Positions 8,637 through 16,668 of a stretch of 64,000 nucleotides of DNA are shown here, piece after piece. Each line of letters starts with the position of its first letter. The stretch's first letter is position 1. Source of the stretch: Chloroflexota bacterium (GTDB lineage: Bacteria; Chloroflexota; Chloroflexia; Thermomicrobiales; UBA6265). The translations under genes were made by a program, and so were the position numbers. The DNA is taken from positions 1 to 64,000 of the forward strand of contig JAFAEX010000305.1 of NCBI GenBank assembly GCA_023423795.1, in the 5' to 3' direction. The notes under the pieces are model-generated. The model did not search any database and was not told the DNA's origin. It saw only the letters and a program-made list of their open reading frames with translations.

Positions 8637-9128
8637 TCAGCGGGCAGCCCCGGACGGCTCGTCGCCCGGGACCACCTGCAGACGGATGTGCCCGAATTGT
8701 AGGACATCCCCCGGGCGGATCGCGGTCAGCGCCGCCACCGGCCTGCCGTTGAGCAGCGTGCCGTTGGTGCTGTCGCGGTCGCGCACCCACCATGATCCGG
8801 CTTCCTGCACGATTTCGGCGTGTTCACCGGAGAGAAATGGGTCATCGATCGCGATCGCGTTGCCCGGCCGCCGCCCGATCGTCGCGCCCGGCTGAAGCGG
8901 CCACGAGGTTCCCGGGGCGAGCCGCGACCGCCCACCATCGAGGACCATCACCCGGAGCGTGCCGGACGCGCTCCTCGCCGGCGCTTCGGCAGGTACGGCG
9001 TCGCGGGCGAGCGCCGACGCCTCGCGCAGCGCCACCACGGCGACCGCAGCGACGAACCCGACCAGCGCGGCGGCCATCAGCAGCCGCAGCCCCAGCACGA
9101 GCAGTTCCTCGTCGGCCGGGGGGATCAT
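8637..9128 (-). CDS. Membrane-anchored FHA-domain protein
   Basis: A 163-residue protein. Residues about 10-35 form a transmembrane helix; residues about 78-152 form an FHA phosphothreonine-binding domain with GATIGRRPGN, DDPFLSGEHAEI and DSTNGTLLNG, containing the conserved Gly-Arg, Ser-x-x-His and Asn-Gly positions. This architecture reads Ser/Thr-kinase phosphorylation at the membrane, but no kinase is in the window. The start codon overlaps the preceding FHA gene's stop (ATGA, 9125-9128). In actinobacteria a similar FHA pair belongs to cell-wall/division clusters, and here it sits next to VanW. Confidence 0.9.
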   Translation of the reverse strand: MIPPADEELLVLGLRLLMAAALVGFVAAVAVVALREASALARDAVPAEAPARSASGTLRVMVLDGGRSRLAPGTSWPLQPGATIGRRPGNAIAIDDPFLSGEHAEIVQEAGSWWVRDRDSTNGTLLNGRPVAALTAIRPGDVLQFGHIRLQVVPGDEPSGAAR

Positions 9129-9838
9129 CCGCCGCCCGCCGGCAGCACGCGGGCGACCACCGCGCCGAAGCGGATCTCGTCGCCCGGCCGCAGCGGCTCG
9201 TCGGTCGCCCGCTTGCCGTTGCGCCAGGTGCCGTTGGTGGAGCCGAGGTCGATCAGCCGCGCCCCGGCCGGGCCGGTTTCGATCCGGGCGTGGCGGCGGG
9301 ACACGCTCTCGTCGAGCAGCACGACGTCGTTATCCGGTGCGCGGCCCACCGTGGCGGTCGGGCGCGGCGCCAGCACCTCCTGCCCGCGCTGCGGCCCGGT
9401 GGCGATCAGCAGCGTCAGCGGCTGGTCTTGTCGCGGCGGCGCCGAACGCTTGAGACGAGGCATCCCGGTCGCGTCGTCGTCCCCGAAGAGTTCGGCGCTC
9501 GCCCGCACCGAGCGGCGCGCCACCGCCGGGTCGGCGACGATCTCGACCGTCACCGGTCCGAGCAGATTCCAGCCCCGTTCCGCCGCGACGGTTTCGAGCC
9601 ACCCGGCGAATTCCGCGCCGAGCGCCGCCGAGGCCGATTCGAGCGGCGCGGCGTCGTCCGGGTGGAGCGCGGCACGGAACCGGTTCGGGGCCAGCAGGCC
9701 ACCGACGTTGACGACGACCCCGGCCGCCATCGCCCGCTCCAGCCGGCGGCCGATCTCGGCCGGTTGCAGCCGGGTCCGGAAAACGCGCGCCGCGCCGCCT
9801 TCGACCAACCGCTCCAGCGCCGCTTCGAGGCGGTCCAT
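9125..9838 (-). CDS. FhaA-like protein: DUF3662 plus FHA domain
   Basis: A 237-residue cytoplasmic protein. Residues 1-115 match the DUF3662/FhaA N-terminal domain (MDRLEAALERLVEGGAARVF, then LQPAEIGRRLERAM). Residues about 155-230 form an FHA domain with TVGRAPDNDVVL, SVSRRHARIE and GSTNGTWRNG. FhaA proteins bind phosphothreonine and are linked to peptidoglycan synthesis control. ATG 9838 is used here, but a GTG at 9847 three codons upstream overlaps the preceding stop as GTGA and may be the real start. Its stop overlaps the second FHA gene's ATG. Confidence 0.9.
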   Translation of the reverse strand: MDRLEAALERLVEGGAARVFRTRLQPAEIGRRLERAMAAGVVVNVGGLLAPNRFRAALHPDDAAPLESASAALGAEFAGWLETVAAERGWNLLGPVTVEIVADPAVARRSVRASAELFGDDDATGMPRLKRSAPPRQDQPLTLLIATGPQRGQEVLAPRPTATVGRAPDNDVVLLDESVSRRHARIETGPAGARLIDLGSTNGTWRNGKRATDEPLRPGDEIRFGAVVARVLPAGGG

Positions 9839-9843
9839 CGGGT

Positions 9844-10749
9844 TCACAGGCGGTCGTCCCCAACGAACGTCAGGTAATCGTCGCGCCGCCGGAACAGCAG
9901 GCCGTACAGCAGGTTGTAGGCGGCAAAGACCTCCAGCACGAACGGCAGGTAGCCGCCGTAGCCGAGCACGGGCATCTCGAAGAGTTTCGGTTCGCCGACG
10001 AACGGGACGGAGTACACCCACTTCGGCATCGCCAGCACGTTCCAGAACTCCCAGAAGAATCCGCAGGCGAGCCCGGTGACCCAGAGCACGACGACGGTAT
10101 CCCAGCGCCCATGGGCGACCTCCCCCGCGAGCGACCGCCAGCCGAGCAACGTGTTGATCGGATCGATCAGCAGGAACAGCCCGATCCACACCAGCGGGAA
10201 CGCATAACCCGGCCAAAGCAGCGAAGCGGCGAACGTCGCCGCGCCGGCCAGCGCGATGATGACGAGCCCGGCCCGGCCCAGCGCGATCCTCGGCCCGCGA
10301 ATCGGCCCGGCAAACGGACGAAACGTGCGCGCGAGGCTGGCGGTTTCGAAGAGCGCCGGCATCACCGTCGAAAACGCGAGGGACGCCAGCAGGGCGTAAA
10401 CCACCGGGGCGTACGGATAGGGAAGCGCGTAGCGCCAGTTGCCGAGGAAGCCGTTGGCCCACTCGAACACCCACCAGAGCGGGACGCTGAAGGCGAACAG
10501 CAGCGCCAAGCGGGCGGGGTTGCGCGTCAGCAGGCTTTCCCCGGCGCGCAGCCGGACGAGCCCGTCCACGGTGAGGATGTAGCCGAACCAAAGCGGGAAG
10601 AACGCCTGGTGCCGCAGCGGGCCGGGCCCGAACCAACTCGCCCACCAGGCGACAACGACCAGCGCGAGCCCGGGCCACAACCACGGCGCGGCCCCGATTC
10701 CCGCCGAAAGACCGGCGGCGGGCTGGGCGGCGGATCGTTCGGCGTGCAT
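9844..10749 (-). CDS. Polytopic membrane protein of unknown function
   Basis: I do not recognise this 301-residue protein. It has about eight or nine hydrophobic segments, rich in Trp and aromatic residues (WWVFEWANGFLGNW, FFWEFWNVLAMPKW), and a conserved-looking EMPVLGYGGYLPF near the end. The ATG at 10749 begins HAERS; a -10-like TATACT lies about 47 bp upstream at 10796-10801. It is the first gene of the envelope operon that continues through both FHA genes, VanW and the glycosyltransferase, so it probably acts at the cytoplasmic membrane, perhaps in lipid-carrier or wall metabolism. That role is inferred from context only. Confidence 0.75.
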   Translation of the reverse strand: MHAERSAAQPAAGLSAGIGAAPWLWPGLALVVVAWWASWFGPGPLRHQAFFPLWFGYILTVDGLVRLRAGESLLTRNPARLALLFAFSVPLWWVFEWANGFLGNWRYALPYPYAPVVYALLASLAFSTVMPALFETASLARTFRPFAGPIRGPRIALGRAGLVIIALAGAATFAASLLWPGYAFPLVWIGLFLLIDPINTLLGWRSLAGEVAHGRWDTVVVLWVTGLACGFFWEFWNVLAMPKWVYSVPFVGEPKLFEMPVLGYGGYLPFVLEVFAAYNLLYGLLFRRRDDYLTFVGDDRL

Positions 10750-10883
10750 CCTGCGAGCATGCTCCGGGTCCGGGACGGCGGCGCGCCCCGTCGCGAGTAT
10801 AGCCCCGGCGGTGGAACGCGCTGCTATCATCGCTGGCCGGCGGCAGGCAGCCGGGATGCGAGGCGATCGCGAGGAGGGTCCGG

Positions 10884-11564
10884 GTGGAGGCGCGACCGGT
10901 ACGGCTGGCGCCGTCGATCCTTTCGGCGGATTTCCTGCGGCTGGGCGAACAGATCCGCGAGGTCGAAGCCGCCGGGGCCGACTACATTCACTTCGACGTG
11001 ATGGACGGCCACTTCGTCCCCAACATCACCGTCGGCCTGCCGGTGCTGGAGGCCGTCCGCCGCGCGACCGACCTGCCGATCGACGTCCACCTGATGATCG
11101 AGGACCCGGGCGAATGGGTGGCGCAGTTCGCCGCCGCCGGGGCCGACATCATCACCGTCCACGTCGAAGCCGACCCTCATTTGCACCGCACGCTGCGGGC
11201 GATCGAGGAGCACGGCGCCGCGCCGTCGGTGAGCCTCAATCCGGCCACACCGCTGGTTGCGCTGGAAGAGGTGCTCCCCATCGTGCGGCAGGTGCTGATC
11301 ATGACGGTCAGCCCCGGGTTCGGCGGGCAAACGTTCATCCCGGCGGCGCTGGACCGCATCCGCCGCCTGCGCGAGGACCTCGACCGCCGCAACCCGTCCT
11401 GCTCGCTGGAAATCGACGGCGGGATCAAGGCCAGCAACATCGGGCGCGCCGTCGCCGCCGGAGCCGACACCATCGTCGCCGGCTCGGCCATCTTCACCCC
11501 GGACCGCCCGGTTTCGGAGACCATCGCCGAGATGCGCACTGCCATCCGGGACGCACAGCGGTAG
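10884..11564 (+). CDS. rpe: Ribulose-phosphate 3-epimerase
   Basis: Interconverts ribulose 5-phosphate and xylulose 5-phosphate in the pentose phosphate pathway. The 226-residue TIM barrel has all family landmarks: APSILSADFLRLG, FDVMDGHFVPNITVG (metal His/Asp), HLMIEDP, MTVSPGFGGQTF, EIDGGIKASN and the phosphate-binding VAGSAIF. The start is GTG after a GGAGGG-type ribosome site. It is divergent from the envelope operon; a TATCAT box at about 10825 may be its -10. Next to manA, it suggests a small sugar-phosphate metabolism cluster. Confidence 0.96.
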   Translation: MEARPVRLAPSILSADFLRLGEQIREVEAAGADYIHFDVMDGHFVPNITVGLPVLEAVRRATDLPIDVHLMIEDPGEWVAQFAAAGADIITVHVEADPHLHRTLRAIEEHGAAPSVSLNPATPLVALEEVLPIVRQVLIMTVSPGFGGQTFIPAALDRIRRLREDLDRRNPSCSLEIDGGIKASNIGRAVAAGADTIVAGSAIFTPDRPVSETIAEMRTAIRDAQR

Positions 11565-11738
11565 CGGACGCGCCACTCTCATCACACTGCATCCACCGTC
11601 ATCCCGTCGCCCCGCCCGTCATCCCCCACTGGTGACGGCCACCGCCCCAGCGGTGACAATGACGCCAGGCATGAACGAGCGCCCGGCAATCGCCCGCGCG
11701 TTCTCGGCGCGGTCCACGACCGCGAGGAGTCAGCCACC

Positions 11739-12833
11739 ATGGCGACGAACCCGGCCCCGGCCGATTGGGGTCCGATCGAGGTCACCTACCACGTCCGCTC
11801 CTACGCCTTCGGCGAGCGCCTGATCCCGGAACTGCTCGGCAAGCAGGGGGTGCCGGACGGCGTCGTCGCCGAGACGTGGGAGATCAGCGACCACAAGGAC
11901 GCCCGCGCGTCGATCCTTTCCGGTCCCTTCGCCGGCAACACCCTGCACGACCTCGTGGAATCGCACCCGGACGAACTGGTCGGGCAGGGCTGGCGCGGGC
12001 CGCACTTCCCGCTGCTCGGGAAGTTCCTCGACGCCTCCCACATGCTGCCGGTCCACCTCCACGCCGACGACGAAACCGCCGTCCGCCTCTACGGCGAACC
12101 GCACGGCAAGACCGAGGCGTGGCACATCCTGTGGTGCAAACCGGGCACGACCATCCTGACCGGCGTGAAGGACGGCGTCACCGACGACGAGTTGCGGGCG
12201 GCCTTCAAGGCCGAGGACTACCGCTCGGTGATGTACGAACACCCGCTCGCGCCGGGAGACACCGTCTACGTGCCCGGCGACATCCTCCACTCGTTCGGGC
12301 CGGACACGCTGATCTTCGAGATCCAGCAGACCAGCGACCTCGGGCAGGACGTGATGCCCGCCGACCTCTGGGGCTTTTGCCGCTCGGAGGAGGAATGGGA
12401 CGCGGCCATCGAGCGGGTGCTGGCCGAACTGAAGCGGGATTACCTGCCGAAGCCCAATCCGGGACTCGCCCGCGCCGACACCAGCAACGGCAACCGCTAC
12501 GTCGTCGGCGGGGCGGGGCCGCATTTCGCCATCGAGCGCTGGACGCTGGCCGGGCCGCACGTCGAGCCGTCGCATCCGGAACGATGCCTGACGGTTTCCA
12601 ACGTCGGCGACCCGGTAACCATCCGCTGGGCGGGCGGCGAGCAGACCCTCGACCGCGCGACCTCGCGCATCCTGCCGGCGGCGATCGGCGAAGTCGAGAT
12701 CACGCCGATGGCGGCCAGCGGCGATCTCGTCGTCTGCTACGTGCCCGACCTGCAACGCGACATCATCGACCCCCTGCGCGCCGCCGGGCACAGCGACGAC
12801 GACATCCGGGCGCTCGGCGAGGTCGGCATCTAG
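11739..12833 (+). CDS. manA: Mannose-6-phosphate isomerase, type I
   Basis: Links fructose 6-phosphate to mannose 6-phosphate for GDP-mannose and glycan synthesis. The 364-residue cupin has the zinc-site signature VHLHADDE, the active-site PGDILHSFGPD, and the IFEIQQTSDLGQDV strand typical of short Bacillus-type enzymes. GAGGAG precedes the ATG at 11739. A 174-bp gap separates it from rpe, and a strong terminator follows 20 bp after the stop. Mannose activation fits the glycosyltransferases encoded nearby. Confidence 0.88.
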   Translation: MATNPAPADWGPIEVTYHVRSYAFGERLIPELLGKQGVPDGVVAETWEISDHKDARASILSGPFAGNTLHDLVESHPDELVGQGWRGPHFPLLGKFLDASHMLPVHLHADDETAVRLYGEPHGKTEAWHILWCKPGTTILTGVKDGVTDDELRAAFKAEDYRSVMYEHPLAPGDTVYVPGDILHSFGPDTLIFEIQQTSDLGQDVMPADLWGFCRSEEEWDAAIERVLAELKRDYLPKPNPGLARADTSNGNRYVVGGAGPHFAIERWTLAGPHVEPSHPERCLTVSNVGDPVTIRWAGGEQTLDRATSRILPAAIGEVEITPMAASGDLVVCYVPDLQRDIIDPLRAAGHSDDDIRALGEVGI

Positions 12834-12853
12834 CGCCGGCGACCAGACAATGG

Positions 12854-12895
12854 AAACGGCGCGCCGCACCCCGAGGGGGGTGCGGCGCGCCGTTT
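12854..12895 (+). terminator. Intrinsic terminator after manA
   Basis: A near-perfect hairpin with an 18-bp stem (AAACGGCGCGCCGCACCC pairing with its complement ending GCCGTTT) and a 6-nt loop follows the manA stop by about 20 bp. The stem is flanked by A and T residues, so it could work in either direction. Confidence 0.85.
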
Positions 12896-13024
12896 CCCAC
12901 GAATTCGGGACAACCAGAGACCCGCGCCGCTCGCCGCCTGGGGCGGTTCTTGTTACCTCGATGGTGCCATCATGCGCCGCCAGCCCAGCAATTCGGGCTG
13001 CGTGCAACCGTGCCGCCGGGTGGG

Positions 13025-13071
13025 TTGACAACCCGTGCACTTCATGCAACCATTCGGTTGCATGAAGTGCA
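13025..13071 (+). promoter_or_regulatory. Promoter element and palindromic operator of the SRPBCC-ArsR-VOC operon
   Basis: TTGACA (13025-13030) is a consensus -35 box. It is followed by a perfect inverted repeat, 13036-13071: TGCACTTCATGCAACC, a 4-nt loop ATTC, then the exact complement. The palindrome spans the spacer and expected -10 region, lies 39 bp before the SRPBCC start, and is followed within 500 bp by an ArsR-family gene, as expected of an autoregulatory operator. No T-tract follows and it is upstream of genes, so a terminator is unlikely. Confidence 0.75.
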
Positions 13072-13109
13072 ACCGGATGGTTGCCGGGCTGGCCGCAGCG
13101 GAGGCGTGC

Positions 13110-13550
13110 ATGACCGAACTACCCGATTGCATCGAGCGCTCCGTCCTGATCGAGGCTCCGCTCGCGCACGTGTGGAATCTGATCGTCGATCCATCACACC
13201 TCGCCCGGTGGTACCCGGGAGCCCGTATCGAACCCCGCGCCGGCGCCGCCGCAACGTTCGACTGCGGGGCCGACGACGTGTTCCACGGCATCGTCGATCG
13301 CGTCGCTCCGCCGCATGTCCTCGCCTGGCGGTGGTGCCTCGAACCCGGCGTGCCGGTCGATGATGGCCCGACCTCCCGCGTCGAAATCACGCTGGTGAGC
13401 GAGGGCGGGGCGACGAGGCTCAACCTCGCGGAATGCGGATTCGCGGGTTGGAGCGATGCCGACCGGGCCCGGATCATGCCGGGCAACGCCGGCGGCTGGG
13501 TCTTCCTGCTCGACAACCTGGCGACGATCGCATGCCCGGCGACGCCCTGA
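13110..13550 (+). CDS. SRPBCC/AHSA1-family protein
   Basis: A 146-residue START-like ligand-binding fold: IERSVLIEAPLAHVWNLIVDPSHLARWYPG at the N terminus is typical of the AHSA1/polyketide-cyclase-like group, ending in a long helix (GGWVFLLDNLATIA). Such proteins bind hydrophobic ligands or act as cochaperones; the ligand is unknown. GGAGG lies 6 nt before ATG 13110. It is the first gene of a three-gene operon with ArsR and VOC genes, overlapping arsR by 19 bp. An AHSA1 gene beside an ArsR regulator is a frequent bacterial pairing. Confidence 0.88.
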   Translation: MTELPDCIERSVLIEAPLAHVWNLIVDPSHLARWYPGARIEPRAGAAATFDCGADDVFHGIVDRVAPPHVLAWRWCLEPGVPVDDGPTSRVEITLVSEGGATRLNLAECGFAGWSDADRARIMPGNAGGWVFLLDNLATIACPATP

Positions 13551-13954
13551 ACCGGGAGCAGAACATCGACGCGGTGTTCGGCGCCCTGTCGGACCCGATG
13601 CGCCGCGCCATCCTCGATGCCCTGGCCCGCGCCGGAGGCGCGAGCGCCAGCGGCCTCTCCCGATCGCTACCGATCACGCGGCAAGGTGTCGCCAAGCACC
13701 TGGCGGTGCTGGAGCACGCCGGGTTGGTCGAGCGCCGGCGGCACGGCAACGAGATCCGGTTCCGGCCCGACGCCGCCCGGATCGAGCAGGCGACGGCATG
13801 GTTGTCGTCGCTCGCCGCCGAATGGGACGACCGGTTGACGGCGCTTTCCCGCCTTGCGTTGGAGACGGCGACCGAACCGGCAACGGAACGACCGGATGCG
13901 GGCGGACCGGCCGCGCCGGGGTACAAAGCAGCAATCGAAGGAGGTAAACGATGA
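13532..13954 (+). CDS. ArsR-family transcriptional regulator
   Basis: A 140-residue winged-helix repressor. FGALSDPMRRAILDALA is the hallmark ArsR first helix, followed by the recognition region LPITRQGVAKHLAVLEHAGL and the wing VERRRHGNEIRFR. No clustered Cys/His metal site is visible, which fits the non-metal ArsR subgroup that sits with SRPBCC genes. The start overlaps the SRPBCC gene by 19 bp, and the stop overlaps the VOC start (ATGA). It probably binds the 13036-13071 palindrome and represses its own operon; this is inference. Confidence 0.92.
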   Translation: MPGDALNREQNIDAVFGALSDPMRRAILDALARAGGASASGLSRSLPITRQGVAKHLAVLEHAGLVERRRHGNEIRFRPDAARIEQATAWLSSLAAEWDDRLTALSRLALETATEPATERPDAGGPAAPGYKAAIEGGKR

Positions 13955-14346
13955 CCGAGGCCGAGCGGATTGCCGCGGGAACCATCGTCGGGTTCGATCT
14001 CACCGTCCCCGATGCGGACCCGATCCGCGACTTCTACGCCGACGTAGTCGGCTGGACCGTCGAACCCGCCGACCAGGGCGGCTATTCCGACTACTTCTTG
14101 AAATCCCCGGAAACGGGCGCCTATGTCGCCGGCGTCTGCCACGCCCGCGGCGAGAACGCCGACCTGCCGCCGCAGTGGATCGCCTACATCGCCGTGCCCG
14201 ATCTCGCCGCCAGCCTCGAACGCTGCATCGCCGCCGGAGGCTCGCTGCTCACCGACGTCAAGGGCGCGGCAGGCTCGACCCAATACTGCGTGATCCGCGA
14301 CCCCGCCGGAGCCGTGCTGGCGCTGATGCAAGTCGCAGCCGAGTAA
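13951..14346 (+). CDS. VOC (glyoxalase/bleomycin-resistance) family protein
   Basis: A 131-residue protein with two beta-alpha-beta-beta-beta modules: GFDLTVPDADPIRDFYADVVGW at the N terminus and IAYIAVPDLAASLERCIAAGG in the second half, ending VIRDPAGAVLALMQ. Members include dioxygenases, glyoxalases and antibiotic-binding proteins; the substrate cannot be read here. GAAGGAGG precedes the ATG closely, and the start overlaps the arsR stop by 4 bp, so it is co-regulated with the SRPBCC and ArsR genes. Confidence 0.88.
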   Translation: MTEAERIAAGTIVGFDLTVPDADPIRDFYADVVGWTVEPADQGGYSDYFLKSPETGAYVAGVCHARGENADLPPQWIAYIAVPDLAASLERCIAAGGSLLTDVKGAAGSTQYCVIRDPAGAVLALMQVAAE

Positions 14347-14377
14347 CGCAGGTTGCCGCCCCGATTCCCATCGCCAG

Positions 14378-14477
14378 CGCCCGGTCGTTCGTAGGGGAGG
14401 GACCTGTGCCCTCCCGTGCTCGAAGCCGCGTACGGACGCGGGAGGGCACAGGTCCCTCCCCTACGAACGACCGGGCG
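14378..14477. repeat. Family D palindromic repeat, longest copy
   Basis: Arms of about 38 bp, starting CGCCCGGTCGTTCGTAGGGG and ending CGAACGACCGGGCG, enclose a loop containing GAAGCCGCGTACGGACG. The loop matches the 40702-40786 copy almost exactly. It lies between the convergent VOC and FGGY kinase genes. Confidence 0.9.
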
Positions 14478-14588
14478 TCACGGGCGGGCGAAACGGCAGC
14501 GAATAGCCGGATCTCGTATAACCCCGTTGCGTCCTCGTAGCTTCGCTGAGCCCAAAAGCAGCGCAACATTCACGAACCAGTGCCGCCA

Positions 14589-14630
14589 TTTATTCGGCAT
14601 TTATTCGATCGCAGAACCCGCGAACGTAGG
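14589..14630. repeat. Family E AT-rich repeat fragment
   Basis: TTATTCGGCATTTATTCG followed by ATCGCAGAAC. TTATTCGATCGC(A/G)GAAC recurs at 59448-59464, and the TTTATTCGG unit recurs in the 56191-56460 element. The rest of 14478-14796 holds a GCGGGCGAAACGGCAGCG-type tail, also found after the 40.7-kb family D copy, and no gene I can support. Confidence 0.6.
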
Positions 14631-14796
14631 CGGCAGATCGACCAAACTTGGGATTATTCGCGACCGCTCCCACCCGCAGTGCCCGGAGCCGTCCCGGATG
14701 CATCCAATCCCCAGCGTCGGCCATGCGGCCGTGCGTGCCTCGGTGCACGCGATTCCGCGTCCGGAGCCCCTGCGACGAAAGGCGACCCGACGCCGG

Positions 14797-16338
14797 TCAC
14801 TCGACGCCGGAGCCGAGCCGGGCCAGCGCATGCAACTGCTCCTTCGACGATTCGTAAAGGCCGCGGTAGACGGGGTAGTACCGGTCGTAGATCGCGCGCT
14901 CCGCCTCGCGGGGCCGATAGGTCGCGGCCGGCTTGACCCAGTCCCGGCGCAACGCGCCCATGCCGTCCACCAGCCCGGTAGCCACGCCCGCGAGGAACGC
15001 GTCGCCGAAGGATGCGCCGATGGTGCGCTCCGGCACGTCCTGCGGCAATCCCGAAGCGTCGGAGACGATCTGGAGCCAGAGCGGGTTGTTCGCCCCGCCG
15101 CCGACCGCCACCAGCCGCTTCGGCGGCGCGCCCATCGCCGCCATCGTTTCGAGGTTGTGGCGCACGCCGTAGGCTGTTCCTTCGAGGCTGGCGCGGTACA
15201 GGTGACCCCGTGTGTGGGAGAGCGTCAGGCCGGCGTACACCCCGCGCGCGTCCGGGTCGTTGATGGGGGTGCGCTCGCCGGCAAAGTACGGCAGGCAGAC
15301 CAACCCCTCGCTCCCGGGCGGCACCGCGTCGGCGAGGTCGGCGAGCGCCGCGTAGGCGTTCGGTCCGCCCGCCGCCTCGGCCGCCATCTCCGGCTGGCCC
15401 AGCGTGTCACGGAACCAGCGCGTGAGCGCTCCCGTCGTGGACATGCCGCCATCGATGGCGTACATCCCTGGCACGACGAACGCGGTAGCCCACATCCGCG
15501 GGTCCGGCACCGGGTCGCCGGTGACGTGAATGAAGAACATCGTCGTGCCGTACATCACCATCATGTCGCCGGGATCGACGACGCCGACGCTGATGGCCTC
15601 GGCGGCGGCGTCGATGGTGCCGGCGGTGACCGGGGTGCCGACGGCGAGCCCGGTTTCCGCCGCCGCCTCCGGCGTCACCGTGCCGGCGATTTCGGTCGGC
15701 CAGAGCAGGCGCGGCAACTTTTCCAGATCGACGATCGGTTCGGCGAACCGGTCGTCCCAGTTCAGGCCGCGCAGATCGAACAGCGGGTTGTAGTAGGACG
15801 CCGTGTGCTGGTCCATCACGACCTCGCCGGTGAGTTTGAGCACCAGCCAGGAGGACGCCGCCATCAGTTTGTCGGTCTCGGCCCAGACCTCCGGTTCGTG
15901 GTTGCGGATCCAGAGGATCTTCGGCCCAATCGCCTGCGAAGTCAGGGCCATGCCGCCGAGGGCGAACATCGGCTCCTCGCCAAACCGCTCGTTGAGCCAG
16001 GCGATCTCGGCCGGGGCACGGGTGTCGATGCCGTAGAGGATGCCCGGCCGCAGGGCCGTGCCGGCGGCATCCACCGGCAGCAGGCACGCGCCGATGCCGC
16101 TGACCGCCACGCCCTTGACGCGGTCGCCGGCAAACCCCTGGGCGAGCAGCAGCCGGGTCAGCCCGACGAATTCGCCCCACCAGATCGCGTCGGCGTCGTG
16201 CTCGGCCCAGCCGGGACGCGGCAGGCTCAACTGGTGCTCGATCGTCGCCGACGCGACCACCTCGCCCGTCGGCGTGCAGAGCACGCCCTTCGAGCTGTAG
16301 GTCCCGATGTCGATCCCGAGCAGCAGTTCGTCGGCCAT
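14797..16338 (-). CDS. FGGY-family carbohydrate kinase, xylulokinase-like
   Basis: A 513-residue ATP-dependent sugar kinase. The N terminus has LLGIDIGTYSSKGVL (phosphate-1 motif); the middle has the ADP/substrate region GTPVTAGTIDAAAEAISVG and MYGTTMFF; the C-terminal half has LYRASLEGTAYGVRHNLE and the adenosine motif LVAVGGGANNPLWLQIVSD. Xylulokinase-type members phosphorylate pentuloses and related polyols; the exact sugar cannot be assigned. GGGAGG lies upstream of the ATG, and a TATGAT box is at 16386-16391. It is divergent from the CdaR-type regulator, which may control it. Confidence 0.92.
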   Translation of the reverse strand: MADELLLGIDIGTYSSKGVLCTPTGEVVASATIEHQLSLPRPGWAEHDADAIWWGEFVGLTRLLLAQGFAGDRVKGVAVSGIGACLLPVDAAGTALRPGILYGIDTRAPAEIAWLNERFGEEPMFALGGMALTSQAIGPKILWIRNHEPEVWAETDKLMAASSWLVLKLTGEVVMDQHTASYYNPLFDLRGLNWDDRFAEPIVDLEKLPRLLWPTEIAGTVTPEAAAETGLAVGTPVTAGTIDAAAEAISVGVVDPGDMMVMYGTTMFFIHVTGDPVPDPRMWATAFVVPGMYAIDGGMSTTGALTRWFRDTLGQPEMAAEAAGGPNAYAALADLADAVPPGSEGLVCLPYFAGERTPINDPDARGVYAGLTLSHTRGHLYRASLEGTAYGVRHNLETMAAMGAPPKRLVAVGGGANNPLWLQIVSDASGLPQDVPERTIGASFGDAFLAGVATGLVDGMGALRRDWVKPAATYRPREAERAIYDRYYPVYRGLYESSKEQLHALARLGSGVE

Positions 16339-16385
16339 GCCGGCCCTCCCCTCCCGCGCCAGTTTCCGTCCGTGCGTCGCGGGCG

Positions 16386-16391
16386 ATCATA
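16386..16391 (-). promoter_or_regulatory. Putative -10 box of the FGGY kinase
   Basis: Read on the minus strand this is TATGAT, about 48 bp before the kinase ATG. No good -35 box is visible. The rest of the 330-bp divergent gap 16339-16668 shows only a possible family E remnant near 16.46-16.50 kb. Confidence 0.4.
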
Positions 16392-16668
16392 ACAAAGGGG
16401 TCAGCCAGCGCCGCCCACGAGAACCCGATCGCCCGCATCCGGTCACGAACGCTCCTGGTCCAACTCGGGCACGAATATGCAGAACGCCGAATCTCGCCCG
16501 AATGCACCTTCACCCTGTCTGGGACTCGGTGCGGAGCGCCGGTGTCCGAACACCCGTGGCGGATTCAACTATGGCCCGATTCTCGCGTCTCGGGGTCCGC
16601 TACGGAACAACGCCGCTCCGTGCACCGACACGCCGGAACCATCGCGTCCCCTGGAGGGCGTCGTCGCC

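Noticed and set aside
8627..8707. Upstream ATG (8707) as the VanW start
   Set aside because: It would overlap the FHA gene by 71 bp; the GTG at 8626 leaves a 10-bp gap, consistent with the rest of the operon.
13036..13071. Terminator of manA
   Set aside because: A separate strong terminator sits at 12854-12895, this palindrome has no T-tract, and it overlaps the -10 region of the next operon.
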